Assembly (NCBI GenBank): GCA_052035235.1 | Contig: JBPOHT010000015.1 | Location: 15,045-79,044 of the forward strand | Direction of reading: 5' to 3' | Source of the DNA: Solimonas_A sp052035235 | Lineage (GTDB): Bacteria > Pseudomonadota > Gammaproteobacteria > Nevskiales > Nevskiaceae | Length of the DNA: 64,000 nucleotides | Shown here: positions 50,918-60,138 of the stretch, piece after piece | Numbering within the stretch: position 1 is the stretch's first letter | Layout of the letters: the number at the start of each line of letters is the position of its first letter | The notes under the pieces: model-generated | What the model saw: only the letters and a program-made list of their open reading frames with translations | Databases searched by the model: none | What the model was told of the DNA's origin: nothing | Program-made: the position numbers and the translations under genes

Positions 50918-53286
50918 GAATGCACGACCGTTACGCCGCTGCCGAGAAGCTCCTGCCCTCGGTCTTCCTGCCCAAGCTGCACAACATCTCGCCCACGCTG
51001 CGCTGGGTCGGCCAGACCGATCAGTGCTGGTACCAGCGCTCGGACGCCGAGGGGCATCAATGGCTGCTGGTCGACGCCGCCAACGGCACGCGCCGCCCAG
51101 CCTTCGATCACTCGCTCCTGGCGGACGCCCTGCGTCACCTGGGCCATGCGGCCGAACCCACGAAGCTGCCGATCACGGTCACCCGCATCACCCTGGATGC
51201 CGTCGAGTTCTCTCATGAGAAGACCCGCTATCGCTACGCCGCCAATCAGCTGAGCGCTATCGGTGCAATCGAGTCGGCCCATGGCCCCTCGCGCTCGCCG
51301 GACGGAAAGTGGGCGCTGAGCCAGCACGAGGGCAACCTGTGGCTGGCCGAGGCTGGCGGCGAACAGCAGCAGATCACCACCGACGGCTCGCCCGACGACG
51401 GCTACGCCATCTACCACGGCAACTTCAAGGCGGGACATGTGCCCCGCAGCCGCGCGGCCGCCAATGGCCGCCCGGCCGGCATCGTCTGGGCTCCCGACAG
51501 CAGCAAGCTGATCGTCTGGCGCATCGACCAGCGCCATGTCGAACCATATCCCCTGCTGGAGAGCGCACCGCAGGACGGCAGCTTCCGGCCCAAGCTGCAC
51601 CTGCCGCGCCTGCCTCTGACCGGCGAGGCGCCCCCCACCATCCGCTGGTTGTGCCTGGACCTGGCCACGCGCCGGCTGGTGCCGCTGCAGCTTCCGGAAG
51701 ACCAGCTGCACCTGCACCAGGACTGGGAAGCGGTGCGGCGCTGGATGTGGAGCCCCGATTGCCGCCGCGCCTGGGCCGTGATGTTCGGCGAGCACCAGAA
51801 AGCCGCGTACCTGCTGGACATCGACCTCGCCAGCGGCGCTACGCGCATCGTCGTCTCGGAAAAGGACGAGCCTCGCGTCGAGCTCAACACCACGTCCTAC
51901 AGCCAGGTCGCCGTCGAGGTCATCGGCGACATGGAGCAGGTCATCTGGTACAGCCACCGCTCGGGCTGGGGACACCTGTACCGCTACGACGGTCAGACCG
52001 GCCAGTTGCTGAATGCCGTCACGCAAGGCGATTGGTTGGTGCGCGACCTGATCGACGTGGATGCTCGCAGCGGGCGCGTCCTGTTCACTGCCTGCGGGCG
52101 TGAAGGCGGCAACCCCTACCTGCGCTCGCTGTACGCGGTGAACGCGGACGGCAGCGGGCTGCGCCGCATCACGCCGGCCGGCCTGGATGCCGACATCAAT
52201 CCTGGCCTCACCGCGATCTCCAAGACCACGGAATTCGTCCGGCAGCTATCACCCAGCGGCGAGTTCCTGGTCTACACGCGCTCTACTGTCTCGATTCCGC
52301 CGCAGACCGTGGCGGTGTGCCTTGAGGATGGCCGCGAGCAGCTGATCGAGCAGACCGATGTCTCCGCGCTGCTCGCCGTCGGCTACGTCCCGCCGGAGGA
52401 GTTCGTCACGCTCGCCGCCGACGGCAAGACCGAGATCCACGGCCTGCTGTATCGGCCACCGGTCCTGCCCGCCGATGGCAAGGCGCCGGTCATGGTGGCG
52501 CAGTACGCCAGCCCGCTGATGGCGGCCTGCCCGCGCACCTACCTGGCCGCGTCCGCCAGCCCCGGCGTCTGGATTCCGCCGGCCGCCTATGCCGCACTGG
52601 GCTGCACCGTGATCGCGCTCGACGCCCGCGGCACCACCGGTCGCAGCCGTGCCTTCGCGACCGCCGGACAGGGCAAGCTCAATCTCATCGGCCTGGACGA
52701 CTACGTCGCGGCGATCCAGCAGCTCGGCCAGCGGCATTCCTGGATCGACACGCGACGCGTCGGCATCCAAGGTGGCTCCTACGGCGGCTACACCACGCTG
52801 CGCGCCATGCTGGAGTTCCCCGAGGTTTTCACCGTGGGCATCGCCGCCGCGCCGTTCGTCTCGGTGCACAACATGTATCCCGACTACCACTGGACCGGTT
52901 GGCAGGGCGTGCCAGACTACGGCAACGGCTGCGGCGAGCGGCCGACCGCCACCGCGCGGCCCCTCAACTACGAGTCGATGGACGCAATCCAGCAGGTGCA
53001 GCGGCTCAAGGGCCAGTTGCTGGTGGTGGCGGGAGAGCTGGACGAGAACTGCCCGCTGGGCCCGATCCTGCAGCTCTACGACGCCGCCGTGGAGGCTGAC
53101 GTACCGATGGAGCTGATGGTGCTGCCCAACCGCAACCACTACACGCTGGGCCGCACGCGCCATACGCTGCGCCGGGCGATGGATCATTTCTGCCAGCACT
53201 TGCTGAACAGGGCACCGCCGCGCAGATTCATGTTCAGCCTGGCGCCGCAGCCGCCCGAGCCGGCGGATCGCGAGACCGCGTGGTGA
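50914..53286 (+). CDS. S9 family serine peptidase, dipeptidyl-peptidase IV-like
   Basis: Prolyl-oligopeptidase clan enzyme, 790 residues: DPP IV-type N-terminal beta-propeller (about 40-500, with RSPDGKWALSQHEGNLWL, WAPDSSKLIVWRID and YSHRSGWGHLYRYD) and C-terminal hydrolase domain with Ser622 in GIQGGSYGGYTTL, aspartate in GELDENCPLG and histidine in PNRNHYT. DPP IV-type enzymes remove N-terminal Xaa-Pro dipeptides. No signal peptide is present, unlike many DPP IV proteins, so it likely acts in the cytosol on imported peptides. GGGAGTGA precedes the ATG, which overlaps the MFS stop. The frame stays open upstream, but only across the MFS gene in another frame. Confidence 0.9.
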   Translation: MRMHDRYAAAEKLLPSVFLPKLHNISPTLRWVGQTDQCWYQRSDAEGHQWLLVDAANGTRRPAFDHSLLADALRHLGHAAEPTKLPITVTRITLDAVEFSHEKTRYRYAANQLSAIGAIESAHGPSRSPDGKWALSQHEGNLWLAEAGGEQQQITTDGSPDDGYAIYHGNFKAGHVPRSRAAANGRPAGIVWAPDSSKLIVWRIDQRHVEPYPLLESAPQDGSFRPKLHLPRLPLTGEAPPTIRWLCLDLATRRLVPLQLPEDQLHLHQDWEAVRRWMWSPDCRRAWAVMFGEHQKAAYLLDIDLASGATRIVVSEKDEPRVELNTTSYSQVAVEVIGDMEQVIWYSHRSGWGHLYRYDGQTGQLLNAVTQGDWLVRDLIDVDARSGRVLFTACGREGGNPYLRSLYAVNADGSGLRRITPAGLDADINPGLTAISKTTEFVRQLSPSGEFLVYTRSTVSIPPQTVAVCLEDGREQLIEQTDVSALLAVGYVPPEEFVTLAADGKTEIHGLLYRPPVLPADGKAPVMVAQYASPLMAACPRTYLAASASPGVWIPPAAYAALGCTVIALDARGTTGRSRAFATAGQGKLNLIGLDDYVAAIQQLGQRHSWIDTRRVGIQGGSYGGYTTLRAMLEFPEVFTVGIAAAPFVSVHNMYPDYHWTGWQGVPDYGNGCGERPTATARPLNYESMDAIQQVQRLKGQLLVVAGELDENCPLGPILQLYDAAVEADVPMELMVLPNRNHYTLGRTRHTLRRAMDHFCQHLLNRAPPRRFMFSLAPQPPEPADRETAW

Positions 53287-53350
53287 GCCGCCCGCCCCTG
53301 CATCCGTTCACCCCGCGTAACCACCGCAGGCGCTTCACCGGAGAGTCCGC

Positions 53351-54589
53351 ATGAGCATCAAGATCCTGAAGAACGGCCTGGTCTTCGACGGCCGCAACGA
53401 AGCCCTGATCGAGGGCGGCAGCATTGTCATCGAGAACGACCGCATCCGTGAAGTGGCCACTGGCGACGTGAGCATCGCCGGAGCCGACGTCATCGACATG
53501 GGCGGCCGCTTCGTCATGCCCGGATTGCTGGACCTACATTTCCACGTTTATAGCATCTCGCTCAACATGAGCCTGATCGACAACATGACGCTGCCGCTCA
53601 AGGTCGCGTATGCCGCGCGCCTGCTCAAGGGCACCCTGCACCGCGGCTACACCACCGTGCGCGATCCGGCCGGCGGCGAAATCGGCCTGCACCTGGCCAT
53701 CAGCCAGGGCCTGATGGAAGGCCCGCGCCTCTACTACGGTGGCAAGGCCCTGTCGCAGACTGGCGGCCATGGCGACATGCGCCCCGAGCACCACCACGAC
53801 AGCCCCTGCGGCTGCGCCGCCAACAACACCTTCGCCGAGGTGGTCGACGGTGTCGAGAACGTGCGCAAGTTCTGCCGCAACGAACTGCGCAAGGGTGCCG
53901 ACCACATCAAGCTGTTCATCTCCGGTGGCGTCGCCTCGCCCACCGACCCGATCTGGATGCCGCAGTACACCAACGACGAGATACTGGCCGCGGTCTACGA
54001 GGCCAGCACGCGCCGCAAGTACGTGGTGGCGCACTGCCATACCGACGACGGCGCGCGCCGCTGCCTGCAGACCGGCATCCGCTCCATCGACCATTGCACC
54101 ATCATCACCCAGGAGACCGCGCAACTGATCGCGGCCGCAGACGGCAAGACCTACGCCGTGCCGACCATCGCCGTGCAGGAGCAGATCATGCGCCACGGCC
54201 CCGAGCTGGGCGTGTTCGGCGAGAGTCTGGAGAAGATCAAGGTGGCGCACGCGGCGGCCTACCAGTCGATGGAGTACCTGAAGCGTGCAGGCGCGCGCGT
54301 CGGCATGGGAACCGATCTGTTCGAGGAGCGCTTCCATCCGATGCAGAACCAGGAGTTCAGCTTCCGCTCCGAAATCTTCGCGCCCATCGAACTGCTGCGC
54401 TCGGCCACCAGCATCAATGCCGAGATCATGCAGAAGAGCGGCCTGGTCGGCAGCCTCGAACCCGGCGCCTACGCCGACCTCATCGCCATCGACCGCAACC
54501 CGCTGAAGGACATCCACGTCATGGCCCAGCCCGACGAGCACTTCAGCGTGATCATGAAGGGTGGCGAATTCGTGCGTAACCGCCTGTAG
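53351..54589 (+). CDS. Metal-dependent amidohydrolase (imidazolonepropionase/dipeptidase-like)
   Basis: Amidohydrolase-superfamily enzyme, 412 residues, metal-dependent TIM barrel with flanking beta-sandwich (KNGLVFDGRNEALIEGGSI). Metal-site motifs are HFH in PGLLDLHFHVYS (about 60), Lys in HIKLFISGG (possible carboxylysine, about 200), AHCHTDDGAR, SIDHC and GTDLF. Characterised relatives split Xaa-Pro, Xaa-Arg or Xaa-Lys dipeptides. The PEHHHDSPCGC loop, with three His in a row, is as in other members of this group. It follows the S9 gene by 64 bases in the same direction, so it likely cleaves the dipeptides that the S9 enzyme releases (inference). Confidence 0.88.
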   Translation: MSIKILKNGLVFDGRNEALIEGGSIVIENDRIREVATGDVSIAGADVIDMGGRFVMPGLLDLHFHVYSISLNMSLIDNMTLPLKVAYAARLLKGTLHRGYTTVRDPAGGEIGLHLAISQGLMEGPRLYYGGKALSQTGGHGDMRPEHHHDSPCGCAANNTFAEVVDGVENVRKFCRNELRKGADHIKLFISGGVASPTDPIWMPQYTNDEILAAVYEASTRRKYVVAHCHTDDGARRCLQTGIRSIDHCTIITQETAQLIAAADGKTYAVPTIAVQEQIMRHGPELGVFGESLEKIKVAHAAAYQSMEYLKRAGARVGMGTDLFEERFHPMQNQEFSFRSEIFAPIELLRSATSINAEIMQKSGLVGSLEPGAYADLIAIDRNPLKDIHVMAQPDEHFSVIMKGGEFVRNRL

Positions 54590-54641
54590 GACCGTCCGGA
54601 CCGACTACCGGTGCTGCCACCCTTCGTCGTCATCCATTATT

Positions 54642-54655
54642 ATGCATAACTGCAT
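54642..54655. promoter_or_regulatory. Palindrome ATGCA-taac-TGCAT before the LuxR-type gene
   Basis: 5-bp arms with a 4-base centre, 26 bases upstream of the LuxR-type start. The same 14-mer with one change (ATACATAACTGCAT) occurs at 59502-59515 before purU. A candidate site for a common regulator of this region. Confidence 0.45.
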
Positions 54656-54680
54656 GTTTAAAGCGTCTCGAGGTACTGAA

Positions 54681-55349
54681 ATGAGAAGCGCCAGCGAATC
54701 CTGCCTGGGTCGTGCCGAAGATTGGGATGCTCCCGCCGTCCCGGCGGTAGCTCCCCGCGCCCGGGTCGTCGAGTACCTGCAGCGGCCGGCTGCCCCGGCC
54801 TCGCCGCAGCTGCAGGCGCTGGACCAGGCACGCAGCCTGAGCCTGCTGCTGCAGGGCTACCTGCAGAAGTCGCCGGAGGCGCTGGTATTCCTCGATGGCG
54901 GCGGAACCATTCTCTACAAGAGCGACCACGGAGAAGCACAGTTCGACCGCTGGAACCGCACCCTGGTGCGCGGCCAGGAGTCCAGCAGCCTGCCGGCCGC
55001 ACTGCGCCTGGCCGTGCTCGGCGGCGATCGTCCGCTGCAGTTGCAGCATCCCCAGCTTCCCGGCCTGTCGGCCAACCTGGAGCCGATCCCCGGCGGCTTC
55101 GTGCTGCGCCTGACGGACGACCAGACCCTGGGCAGTTCGGGCGAACTGTCGGCACAGGCCCTGGCGGCACTGAAGAAGCTCTCGACGTCGGAACAACGCG
55201 TCGCGCGCCTGGCGGTCGAAGGCTTGCGCAACGACCAGATCGCCAAGCGCCTGTCGCGCTCGCCGCGCACCATCGAGTTCCAGCTGCACTGCAGCTTCCG
55301 CAAGCTGGGCGTCAGCAACCGCGTCCAGCTCTCGCGCCTGCTGAGCTGA
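54681..55349 (+). CDS. LuxR-type helix-turn-helix regulator
   Basis: 222-residue protein with a C-terminal LuxR/GerE DNA-binding domain (LSTSEQRVARLAVEGLRNDQ, then IAKRLSRSPRTIEFQLHCSF, RKLGVSNRVQLSRLL; about residues 160-220). The N-terminal part (LVFLDGGGTILYKSD, about 70-85, then LEPIPGGFVLRLTDD) has a PAS-like look but is not clearly assignable. No receiver domain aspartate pocket is evident. ATG at 54681 follows GAGGT at 7 bases. It is convergent with the TetR gene downstream and follows the peptide module; whether it acts on that module or the sarcosine genes is open. Confidence 0.85.
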   Translation: MRSASESCLGRAEDWDAPAVPAVAPRARVVEYLQRPAAPASPQLQALDQARSLSLLLQGYLQKSPEALVFLDGGGTILYKSDHGEAQFDRWNRTLVRGQESSSLPAALRLAVLGGDRPLQLQHPQLPGLSANLEPIPGGFVLRLTDDQTLGSSGELSAQALAALKKLSTSEQRVARLAVEGLRNDQIAKRLSRSPRTIEFQLHCSFRKLGVSNRVQLSRLLS

Positions 55350-55360
55350 GCCCTTCCCGT

Positions 55361-56026
55361 TCAGGCGGCGCGAGACTCCGACTTCTTCAGTGCATCGAGG
55401 TACTTCTGGCCACCGAGTAGCTGGTGGAAGAACTCGAGGTTGCGCTCGCGGTACTCCAGCGGATCTTCGACGCCGAGCGCGTAGTAGCCGATCTGCTGCC
55501 AGTAGAACAGCTTGCCGCGCAGCTCGGCCTCCTGCGACGGGTAGCCCAGGCCGACGAAGACGGCCTGCAGCGCCTTGACGCGATCCGCATCCACCTCGTG
55601 CACCACGTCCGCCACCGGCTGCGAAATGCGCGCCCACTCGCGAACGGCCATGTCGAACTGCGGATCGAAGCCGCGTTCGTGCACCAGGTTGTCCGTCATT
55701 TCCTTGAACACGTTGATCGCGCCACGCGGCGACGAGGCATCGGCGTTCTTGGGGATGAAGCAATTGTTGATGCGCCAATCGTCCAGCAAGGCCTGCAGCA
55801 GCTTGTGATGACTGCTGAAGTGGTAATAGAAGCCACCGCGCGTCACCTTCAGCCGCTTGGCCAGGCGATCCACCTTGATGCCGGCCAGGCCCTCCTCGAT
55901 CAGCAGCACCCGGGCACAGCTGATCCAGCCTTCCATGGGCACCTTGATGTTGCCCTTGCGGCTGGGGGGTTCGAAGCTGAGTACCCGCTTCTGCCGGCGG
56001 GTGGAATTCAGACGCTTGGTGGCCAT
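55361..56026 (-). CDS. TetR family transcriptional regulator (next to sarcosine cluster)
   Basis: TetR-type regulator, 221 residues, with a basic N-terminal arm (MATKRLNSTRRQKRV). DNA-binding helices: WISCARVLLIEEGLAGIKVD, RLAKRLKVTRGGFYYHFSS. The C-terminal domain contains the WARISQPVADVVHEVDADRV region common to a subset of TetR proteins. It is downstream of, and in line with, the symporter gene, but has its own palindromic promoter region (56054-56077), so it probably represses itself. Likely targets are the symporter-fol-pur-sox genes or the LuxR-type gene convergent with it. Confidence 0.9.
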   Translation of the reverse strand: MATKRLNSTRRQKRVLSFEPPSRKGNIKVPMEGWISCARVLLIEEGLAGIKVDRLAKRLKVTRGGFYYHFSSHHKLLQALLDDWRINNCFIPKNADASSPRGAINVFKEMTDNLVHERGFDPQFDMAVREWARISQPVADVVHEVDADRVKALQAVFVGLGYPSQEAELRGKLFYWQQIGYYALGVEDPLEYRERNLEFFHQLLGGQKYLDALKKSESRAA

Positions 56027-56053
56027 TCAGGGCACATCCCGAAGAAGAGACAG

Positions 56054-56077
56054 TCCTGAATCATACACTTTTCAGGA
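56054..56077. promoter_or_regulatory. Operator candidate TCCTGAA-n10-TTCAGGA
   Basis: Perfect 7-bp inverted repeat with a 10-base AT-rich centre, 28 bases upstream of the TetR start; the right arm covers the symporter stop codon. It fits an autoregulatory TetR operator. Confidence 0.55.
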
Positions 56078-57502
56078 AATGTCCCTTCCCGCATCCCGTG
56101 GTGCCGACAGGCGCAGGACCAGGATGCCCGTCGCGATGCCCGCGGCGGCCTGGTTGACCAGGGGATCGAGCCCCGCCAGCTTCCAGATGCTGGCGGCAGC
56201 CAGCCCCGCCAGCACCGAGAGGATCAGCGAGCGCGCGTCATGCCGCCAGCCCAGCACCTTGGCCATCACCGCCGGTGCGATGCCGGCCGCCATCATCGCC
56301 ACCGAGGCCAGGGCCACCTGCATGACGCTGCCGTGGAGCAGCAGCGACAGCCCCATGGTGAGGCCGCCCATCAGCACGCAACCCCAGGCGATCGAGAAGC
56401 GCCGGCCGGGCATCGCGCGCGACAGCAGGTCGTGGCTCAGTGTCTGCGCCATCGCCACCAGCAGGGCATTGGAGGTCGCGGCGATCGTCGCGAAGACGTC
56501 GGCGACGATGATGCCGGTGGCCACCGCGTTCATGCGATGGCTGAAGAACAGGCTCAACCCGGCCTCGGGGTCCTGCAGGTCCGGCATCACCCCACGCAGC
56601 ATCACGCCGAACACGGTCATGGAGATCCAGGTGAACTGGACGAAGCCCATGTAGATCCACCAGGCGGAGCGCGTTTCGGCCGGGCTGGCCCCCGCCAGGT
56701 AACGCGACACGATGTGGGGCTGTCCCAGGCCGAACCCCAGCGCGGCGGCGCCGAATCCCAGCACGAATCCGGCTGCCGCCGGCCAGCCGCCTGCCGGCAG
56801 CAGGCTGAGGAAGCCCGGCCCGGCGGCAGCAAGATTCTGCTGCACGATCACCCCATCCTCGCGGGCGACCCAGAACACGGCGAACAGGGCCAGGGCCGTG
56901 CCAATGATGCGGATGACCGCCTGCAGGCTGTCCACATAGACCGAGCCGCGGAAGCCGCCGATGCCGGTATAGGCAATGATCAGCACGGCGAAGAGCGCCA
57001 GGGCGCCGAGACCGGAGATGGGGAAGGCGCCGGCGATGAACTTCTGGCCGGCCAGCCATTGCGCCGATACATAGCCGGACAGGCACAACAGGATCAGCAG
57101 CCCACAGAGCAGCGCCAGCATCGTGGCGCCGCGGCCCTGCAGTCCATAGGTCAGGAGTTCCGGCAGCGTCGTCGCACGCGAGCGCCGGCCAAAATCGTTC
57201 AGCCGTTGCGGGAACAAGGCCCAGAAGACGATATCGCCTACCAGCCAGGACAGCGGCAGCAGCACCCATTGCATGCCGTACACATAGCCCAGGCCCACGG
57301 CACCCGTGACAATGAATCCGCTGTTGGCGGCGGCGCCCGCCGACAGGCCGATCAGCCAGCGATTGAGCTTCTGCTCCGCCAGACCGCCATGGTCAGACCC
57401 GCCATGACGCCGGCCAAGCCAGGCCATCAGGAAGGTGGCCGCGAGCGTCAGCCCGAAGACCGCAATCGAAACATTGGAATAGCTACTGGACACGCCGTGC
57501 AT
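56072..57502 (-). CDS. Sodium:solute symporter (SSS family)
   Basis: Inner-membrane Na+-coupled symporter, 476 residues, about 13 hydrophobic helices. SSS-family features include GLSAGAAANSGFIVTGAVGLGY, RSRATTLPELLTYGLQGRG, YTGIGGFRGSVYVDSLQAVI and LGFGLGQPHIVSRYLAG (the GQPHxxxR motif, as in PutP-like carriers), plus SNALLVAMAQTLSHDL. It sits 34 bases after folD in the same direction as the sarcosine oxidase genes, so sarcosine, betaine, proline or a similar amine acid is a reasonable cargo; this is inference from context. Confidence 0.92.
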   Translation of the reverse strand: MHGVSSSYSNVSIAVFGLTLAATFLMAWLGRRHGGSDHGGLAEQKLNRWLIGLSAGAAANSGFIVTGAVGLGYVYGMQWVLLPLSWLVGDIVFWALFPQRLNDFGRRSRATTLPELLTYGLQGRGATMLALLCGLLILLCLSGYVSAQWLAGQKFIAGAFPISGLGALALFAVLIIAYTGIGGFRGSVYVDSLQAVIRIIGTALALFAVFWVAREDGVIVQQNLAAAGPGFLSLLPAGGWPAAAGFVLGFGAAALGFGLGQPHIVSRYLAGASPAETRSAWWIYMGFVQFTWISMTVFGVMLRGVMPDLQDPEAGLSLFFSHRMNAVATGIIVADVFATIAATSNALLVAMAQTLSHDLLSRAMPGRRFSIAWGCVLMGGLTMGLSLLLHGSVMQVALASVAMMAAGIAPAVMAKVLGWRHDARSLILSVLAGLAAASIWKLAGLDPLVNQAAAGIATGILVLRLSAPRDAGRDIS

Positions 57503-57536
57503 CCCCCCGGACGTCGCTGAGTCCTCGATCCTTTCC

Positions 57537-58406
57537 CTACTTGCCAGTTCCCGGTTGCCGGCGCAACTCGGCCGCCTGCAGCGTATTGCGCATCAGCATG
57601 GCCACCGTCATCGGCCCCACGCCGCCCGGCACCGGCGTGATCCAGGCCGCGCGCTCGCGTGCCGGCTCGAACTCCACGTCGCCGCGCAGCTTGCCGTCGG
57701 CACAGCGGTTGATGCCCACGTCGATGACGGTGGCACCCGGCTTGATCCACTCGCCCTTCACCAACCCGGGCTTGCCGGCGGCCACCACCAGGATGTCCGC
57801 GCTACCCACGTCATCCGCCAGGCTGCGGGTGAAGCGATGGGTCACGGTGATGATGGAGCCAGCCAGCAGCAGTTCCATCGACATGGGCCGCCCGACGATG
57901 TTGGAAGCACCGACGATCACGGCACGGCGCCCGTAGAAGCTCTCGCCGATCCCGCGCAGCAGTTCGATCACGCCATAGGGCGTGCAGGGCCGCAGGCGCG
58001 GGATGCGCTGCATCAGGCGGCCCACGTTGAACGGATGGAAGCCATCCACGTCCTTGTCCGGGTGGATGCGCTCGATCACCGCCGTGGCATCGATCGGCGC
58101 TGGCAGCGGCAGCTGCACCAGGATGCCGTCTACCGTCGGATCGTCATTGAGCCCGTCGATGATCCGCAGCAGTTCCGCCTCGCCGGTCTCGGCCGGCAGC
58201 TCGTGCGGCCGCGCCTCGATGCCGACCCGGCGACAGGCCTCCACCTTGTTGCGCACGTAGACCGCGGAAGCCGGGTCCGCGCCGACGATCACGGTCGCCA
58301 GGCAAGGTGCGCGCCCTTCCCCGGCACGCTCCGCGGCCACGCGGCGGGAAACCTCGTCCAGCACGCCGGCGGCAACCGCCTTGCCATCGATCAGGGTCGC
58401 GCTCAT
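57537..58406 (-). CDS. folD: Methylenetetrahydrofolate dehydrogenase / methenyltetrahydrofolate cyclohydrolase
   Basis: Bifunctional folate enzyme, 289 residues, converting 5,10-methylene-THF to 10-formyl-THF with NADP. Signatures: ASAVYVRNKVEACRRVGIEA with the catalytic lysine, GILVQLPLP (about 94-102), FHPFNVGRL, VGASNIVGRPMSMELLL and the C-terminal PGGVGPMTVAML. It follows purU on the minus strand after a palindromic repeat. Placed beside sarcosine oxidase, it processes the methylene-THF made by that enzyme. It is slightly divergent from housekeeping FolD (VEAC in place of the usual KxKxC pattern), so it may be a dedicated paralog. Confidence 0.95.
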   Translation of the reverse strand: MSATLIDGKAVAAGVLDEVSRRVAAERAGEGRAPCLATVIVGADPASAVYVRNKVEACRRVGIEARPHELPAETGEAELLRIIDGLNDDPTVDGILVQLPLPAPIDATAVIERIHPDKDVDGFHPFNVGRLMQRIPRLRPCTPYGVIELLRGIGESFYGRRAVIVGASNIVGRPMSMELLLAGSIITVTHRFTRSLADDVGSADILVVAAGKPGLVKGEWIKPGATVIDVGINRCADGKLRGDVEFEPARERAAWITPVPGGVGPMTVAMLMRNTLQAAELRRQPGTGK

Positions 58407-58479
58407 GGCAGCACGGCATCCGTGAATCCGCAGAAATCGTTCATCCTGTCCATACCATCGAAAGCCGCTTCTTCATGAA

Positions 58480-58562
58480 CGTCATACCGGCGAAAGCCGG
58501 TATCCAGTCGCACGGCGGCTACTCCTGCGCGGGACTGGATGCCGGCTTTCGCCGGCATGACG
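58480..58562. repeat. Dispersed inverted repeat, copy 3 of 3
   Basis: Left arm 58480-58508 is identical to copies 1 and 2. Right arm 58534-58562 carries two changes, which leave two mismatches in the hairpin. It lies between purU and folD and may lower read-through from purU into folD. The rest of the 187-base gap shows nothing clear. Confidence 0.88.
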
Positions 58563-58593
58563 GGTTCCCTTGTTTGCTCGAGTCGAAACTGTC

Positions 58594-59454
58594 CTAGGCG
58601 AAGACGATAGTCTTGGGCCAGTTGGGAATCACGCGGTGTTCCACATGCCAGCGCACCGCTCGCGCGAGCACGCGGGCCTCCACGTCGCGCCCCAGGTTGG
58701 CCATCTCCTCGGCATTCATCGCGTGATTCACCCGGACCACGTCCTGCTCGATGATCGGACCCTCGTCGAGGTCCGAGGTGACGTAGTGCGCCGTCGCCCC
58801 CACCAGCTTCACACCGCGCTCGTAGGCGCGCTTGTAGGGGCTCGCGCCCTTGAAGCTGGGGAGGAAGGAGTGATGGATGTTGATGCAGCGCCCGTCCAGC
58901 GCGCGACACATGTCCTGCGACAGCACCTGCATGTAGCGGGCCAGCACCAGCAGGTCGACCTGCTCCTTGTCCATCAGCGCGAGTATCTGTGCTTCCTGCT
59001 GCGGCTTGGTCTCCGCCGTGATCGGAAAGTGGTGGAACGGCAGGCCATGCCATTCGGTCAGGCTGCGCATGTCCGGGTGGTTGGAGACCACGCCCACGAT
59101 ATCCGTGTGCAGCAGGCCCGAGCGCCAGCGGTGCAGCAGGTCGTTGAGGCAGTGGCCGAACTTGGACACCGCGATCAGCGTGCGCAGCTTGCGGTTCCAG
59201 GGCACGATCTTCCATTCCAGCAGGCGATCGCGGGCGATCGGCGCCAGCTCGTCGCGGATCTGTTCCTGGCTGAGCGACACCGGCGAGGCCAGGTGCATGC
59301 GGATGAAGAAGGCGCCCGTGTCGGGATCGCCGAACTGCGCGCCGTCGCGGATGTCGCAGCCGGCGCGATACAGCGCCGAGGTCACGGCCGCCATGATGCC
59401 GGGGCGGTCCGGGGCGCGGAAGGTCAGGATGTGATCGTGGGTGGCTTCGGTCAT
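58594..59454 (-). CDS. purU: Formyltetrahydrofolate deformylase
   Basis: PurU, 286 residues, hydrolysing 10-formyl-THF to THF and formate. An N-terminal ACT domain (HILTFRAPDRPGIMAAVTSA, about 8-27) is followed by a formyltransferase-fold domain with VSNHPDMRSL, the catalytic INIHHSFLPSFKGASPY (about 190-206) and HYVTSDLDEGPIIEQD. It regenerates free THF when much C1-folate is formed, which fits its place after soxG. The gap to soxG (99 bases) carries a CATAACTGCAT motif, so it may have its own promoter. Confidence 0.95.
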   Translation of the reverse strand: MTEATHDHILTFRAPDRPGIMAAVTSALYRAGCDIRDGAQFGDPDTGAFFIRMHLASPVSLSQEQIRDELAPIARDRLLEWKIVPWNRKLRTLIAVSKFGHCLNDLLHRWRSGLLHTDIVGVVSNHPDMRSLTEWHGLPFHHFPITAETKPQQEAQILALMDKEQVDLLVLARYMQVLSQDMCRALDGRCINIHHSFLPSFKGASPYKRAYERGVKLVGATAHYVTSDLDEGPIIEQDVVRVNHAMNAEEMANLGRDVEARVLARAVRWHVEHRVIPNWPKTIVFA

Positions 59455-59501
59455 GGCAGGGCTTCGGTCGCGGGAAGGGCGGGAACTACAGCATCATTAC
59501 A

Positions 59502-59515
59502 ATACATAACTGCAT
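59502..59515. promoter_or_regulatory. ATACATAACTGCAT motif before purU
   Basis: AT-rich, near-palindromic 14-mer, 47 bases upstream of purU, sharing CATAACTGCAT and flanking TTA/AT positions with the site at 54642 before the LuxR-type gene. Candidate operator or promoter element. Confidence 0.4.
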
Positions 59516-59553
59516 TATTCTTGGCAGGGCCCGGCTTGGGGCACGGCGCCGCC

Positions 59554-60138
59554 CTACTTCACCGAAGCCGTCAGCCGGCCGGCATCCGCCAGCCAGGACG
59601 ACAGGTATTCGGCCAGGCTGACGTCGATCAGCAGGCGGTAGTCGTCTTCACCGAGGCGCTGCAGCAGCACCGGCACCGTCTCCGCGAACAGCGTGCGGGA
59701 GAATCCGGAGGGCGGCAGGCTTACCGAAGTGGCCGCCGCCAGCACCGCCGGGGCGCGCACGCCCTGCAGGCGGACACTGGCCAGCCGCGAGGACAGGTCG
59801 GTCACCACCCAGGAGTCCGTGCTCTCCGGCAGCGCCCGCGGCACGGCGCAGATCAGCATCCAGGCATTCGGCTCGAAGCGCGCCAGCGACGACTCCGCGC
59901 AGCCGGTCCAGGCGTTCGGCGTGGCTGGCAGATCGAACGGCAGGACGCCCAGGGCCGCGGCACGGTCCGCCTTGCGCGACAGGCGCAGGCTGGCGAGCTG
60001 CAGGAAGGGCTCCTCGACCGCGCGGAAGCCCGCACCGTCCGCGATGACCCGCGGCGCAGCGCCGGGTGTGGTCCCCATGGGAGAGATGGCACTGAGCATG
60101 GAACGGGCCGGCAGGGTGTTCTGGTTCATGTCGTTCAC
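59554..60138 (-). CDS. soxG: Sarcosine oxidase gamma subunit
   Basis: Small subunit of heterotetrameric sarcosine oxidase, 194 residues. It has the weak GcvT-like fold typical of SoxG (LQLASLRLSRKADRAAALG, NAWMLICAVP, SSRLASVRLQGVRAPAVLA, DDYRLLIDVSLAEYL). Its start overlaps the soxA stop by ATGA (60138-60135). Recognition rests partly on position behind soxA, since gamma subunits are poorly conserved. It helps hold the complex together. Confidence 0.9.
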   Translation of the reverse strand: MNDMNQNTLPARSMLSAISPMGTTPGAAPRVIADGAGFRAVEEPFLQLASLRLSRKADRAAALGVLPFDLPATPNAWTGCAESSLARFEPNAWMLICAVPRALPESTDSWVVTDLSSRLASVRLQGVRAPAVLAAATSVSLPPSGFSRTLFAETVPVLLQRLGEDDYRLLIDVSLAEYLSSWLADAGRLTASVK

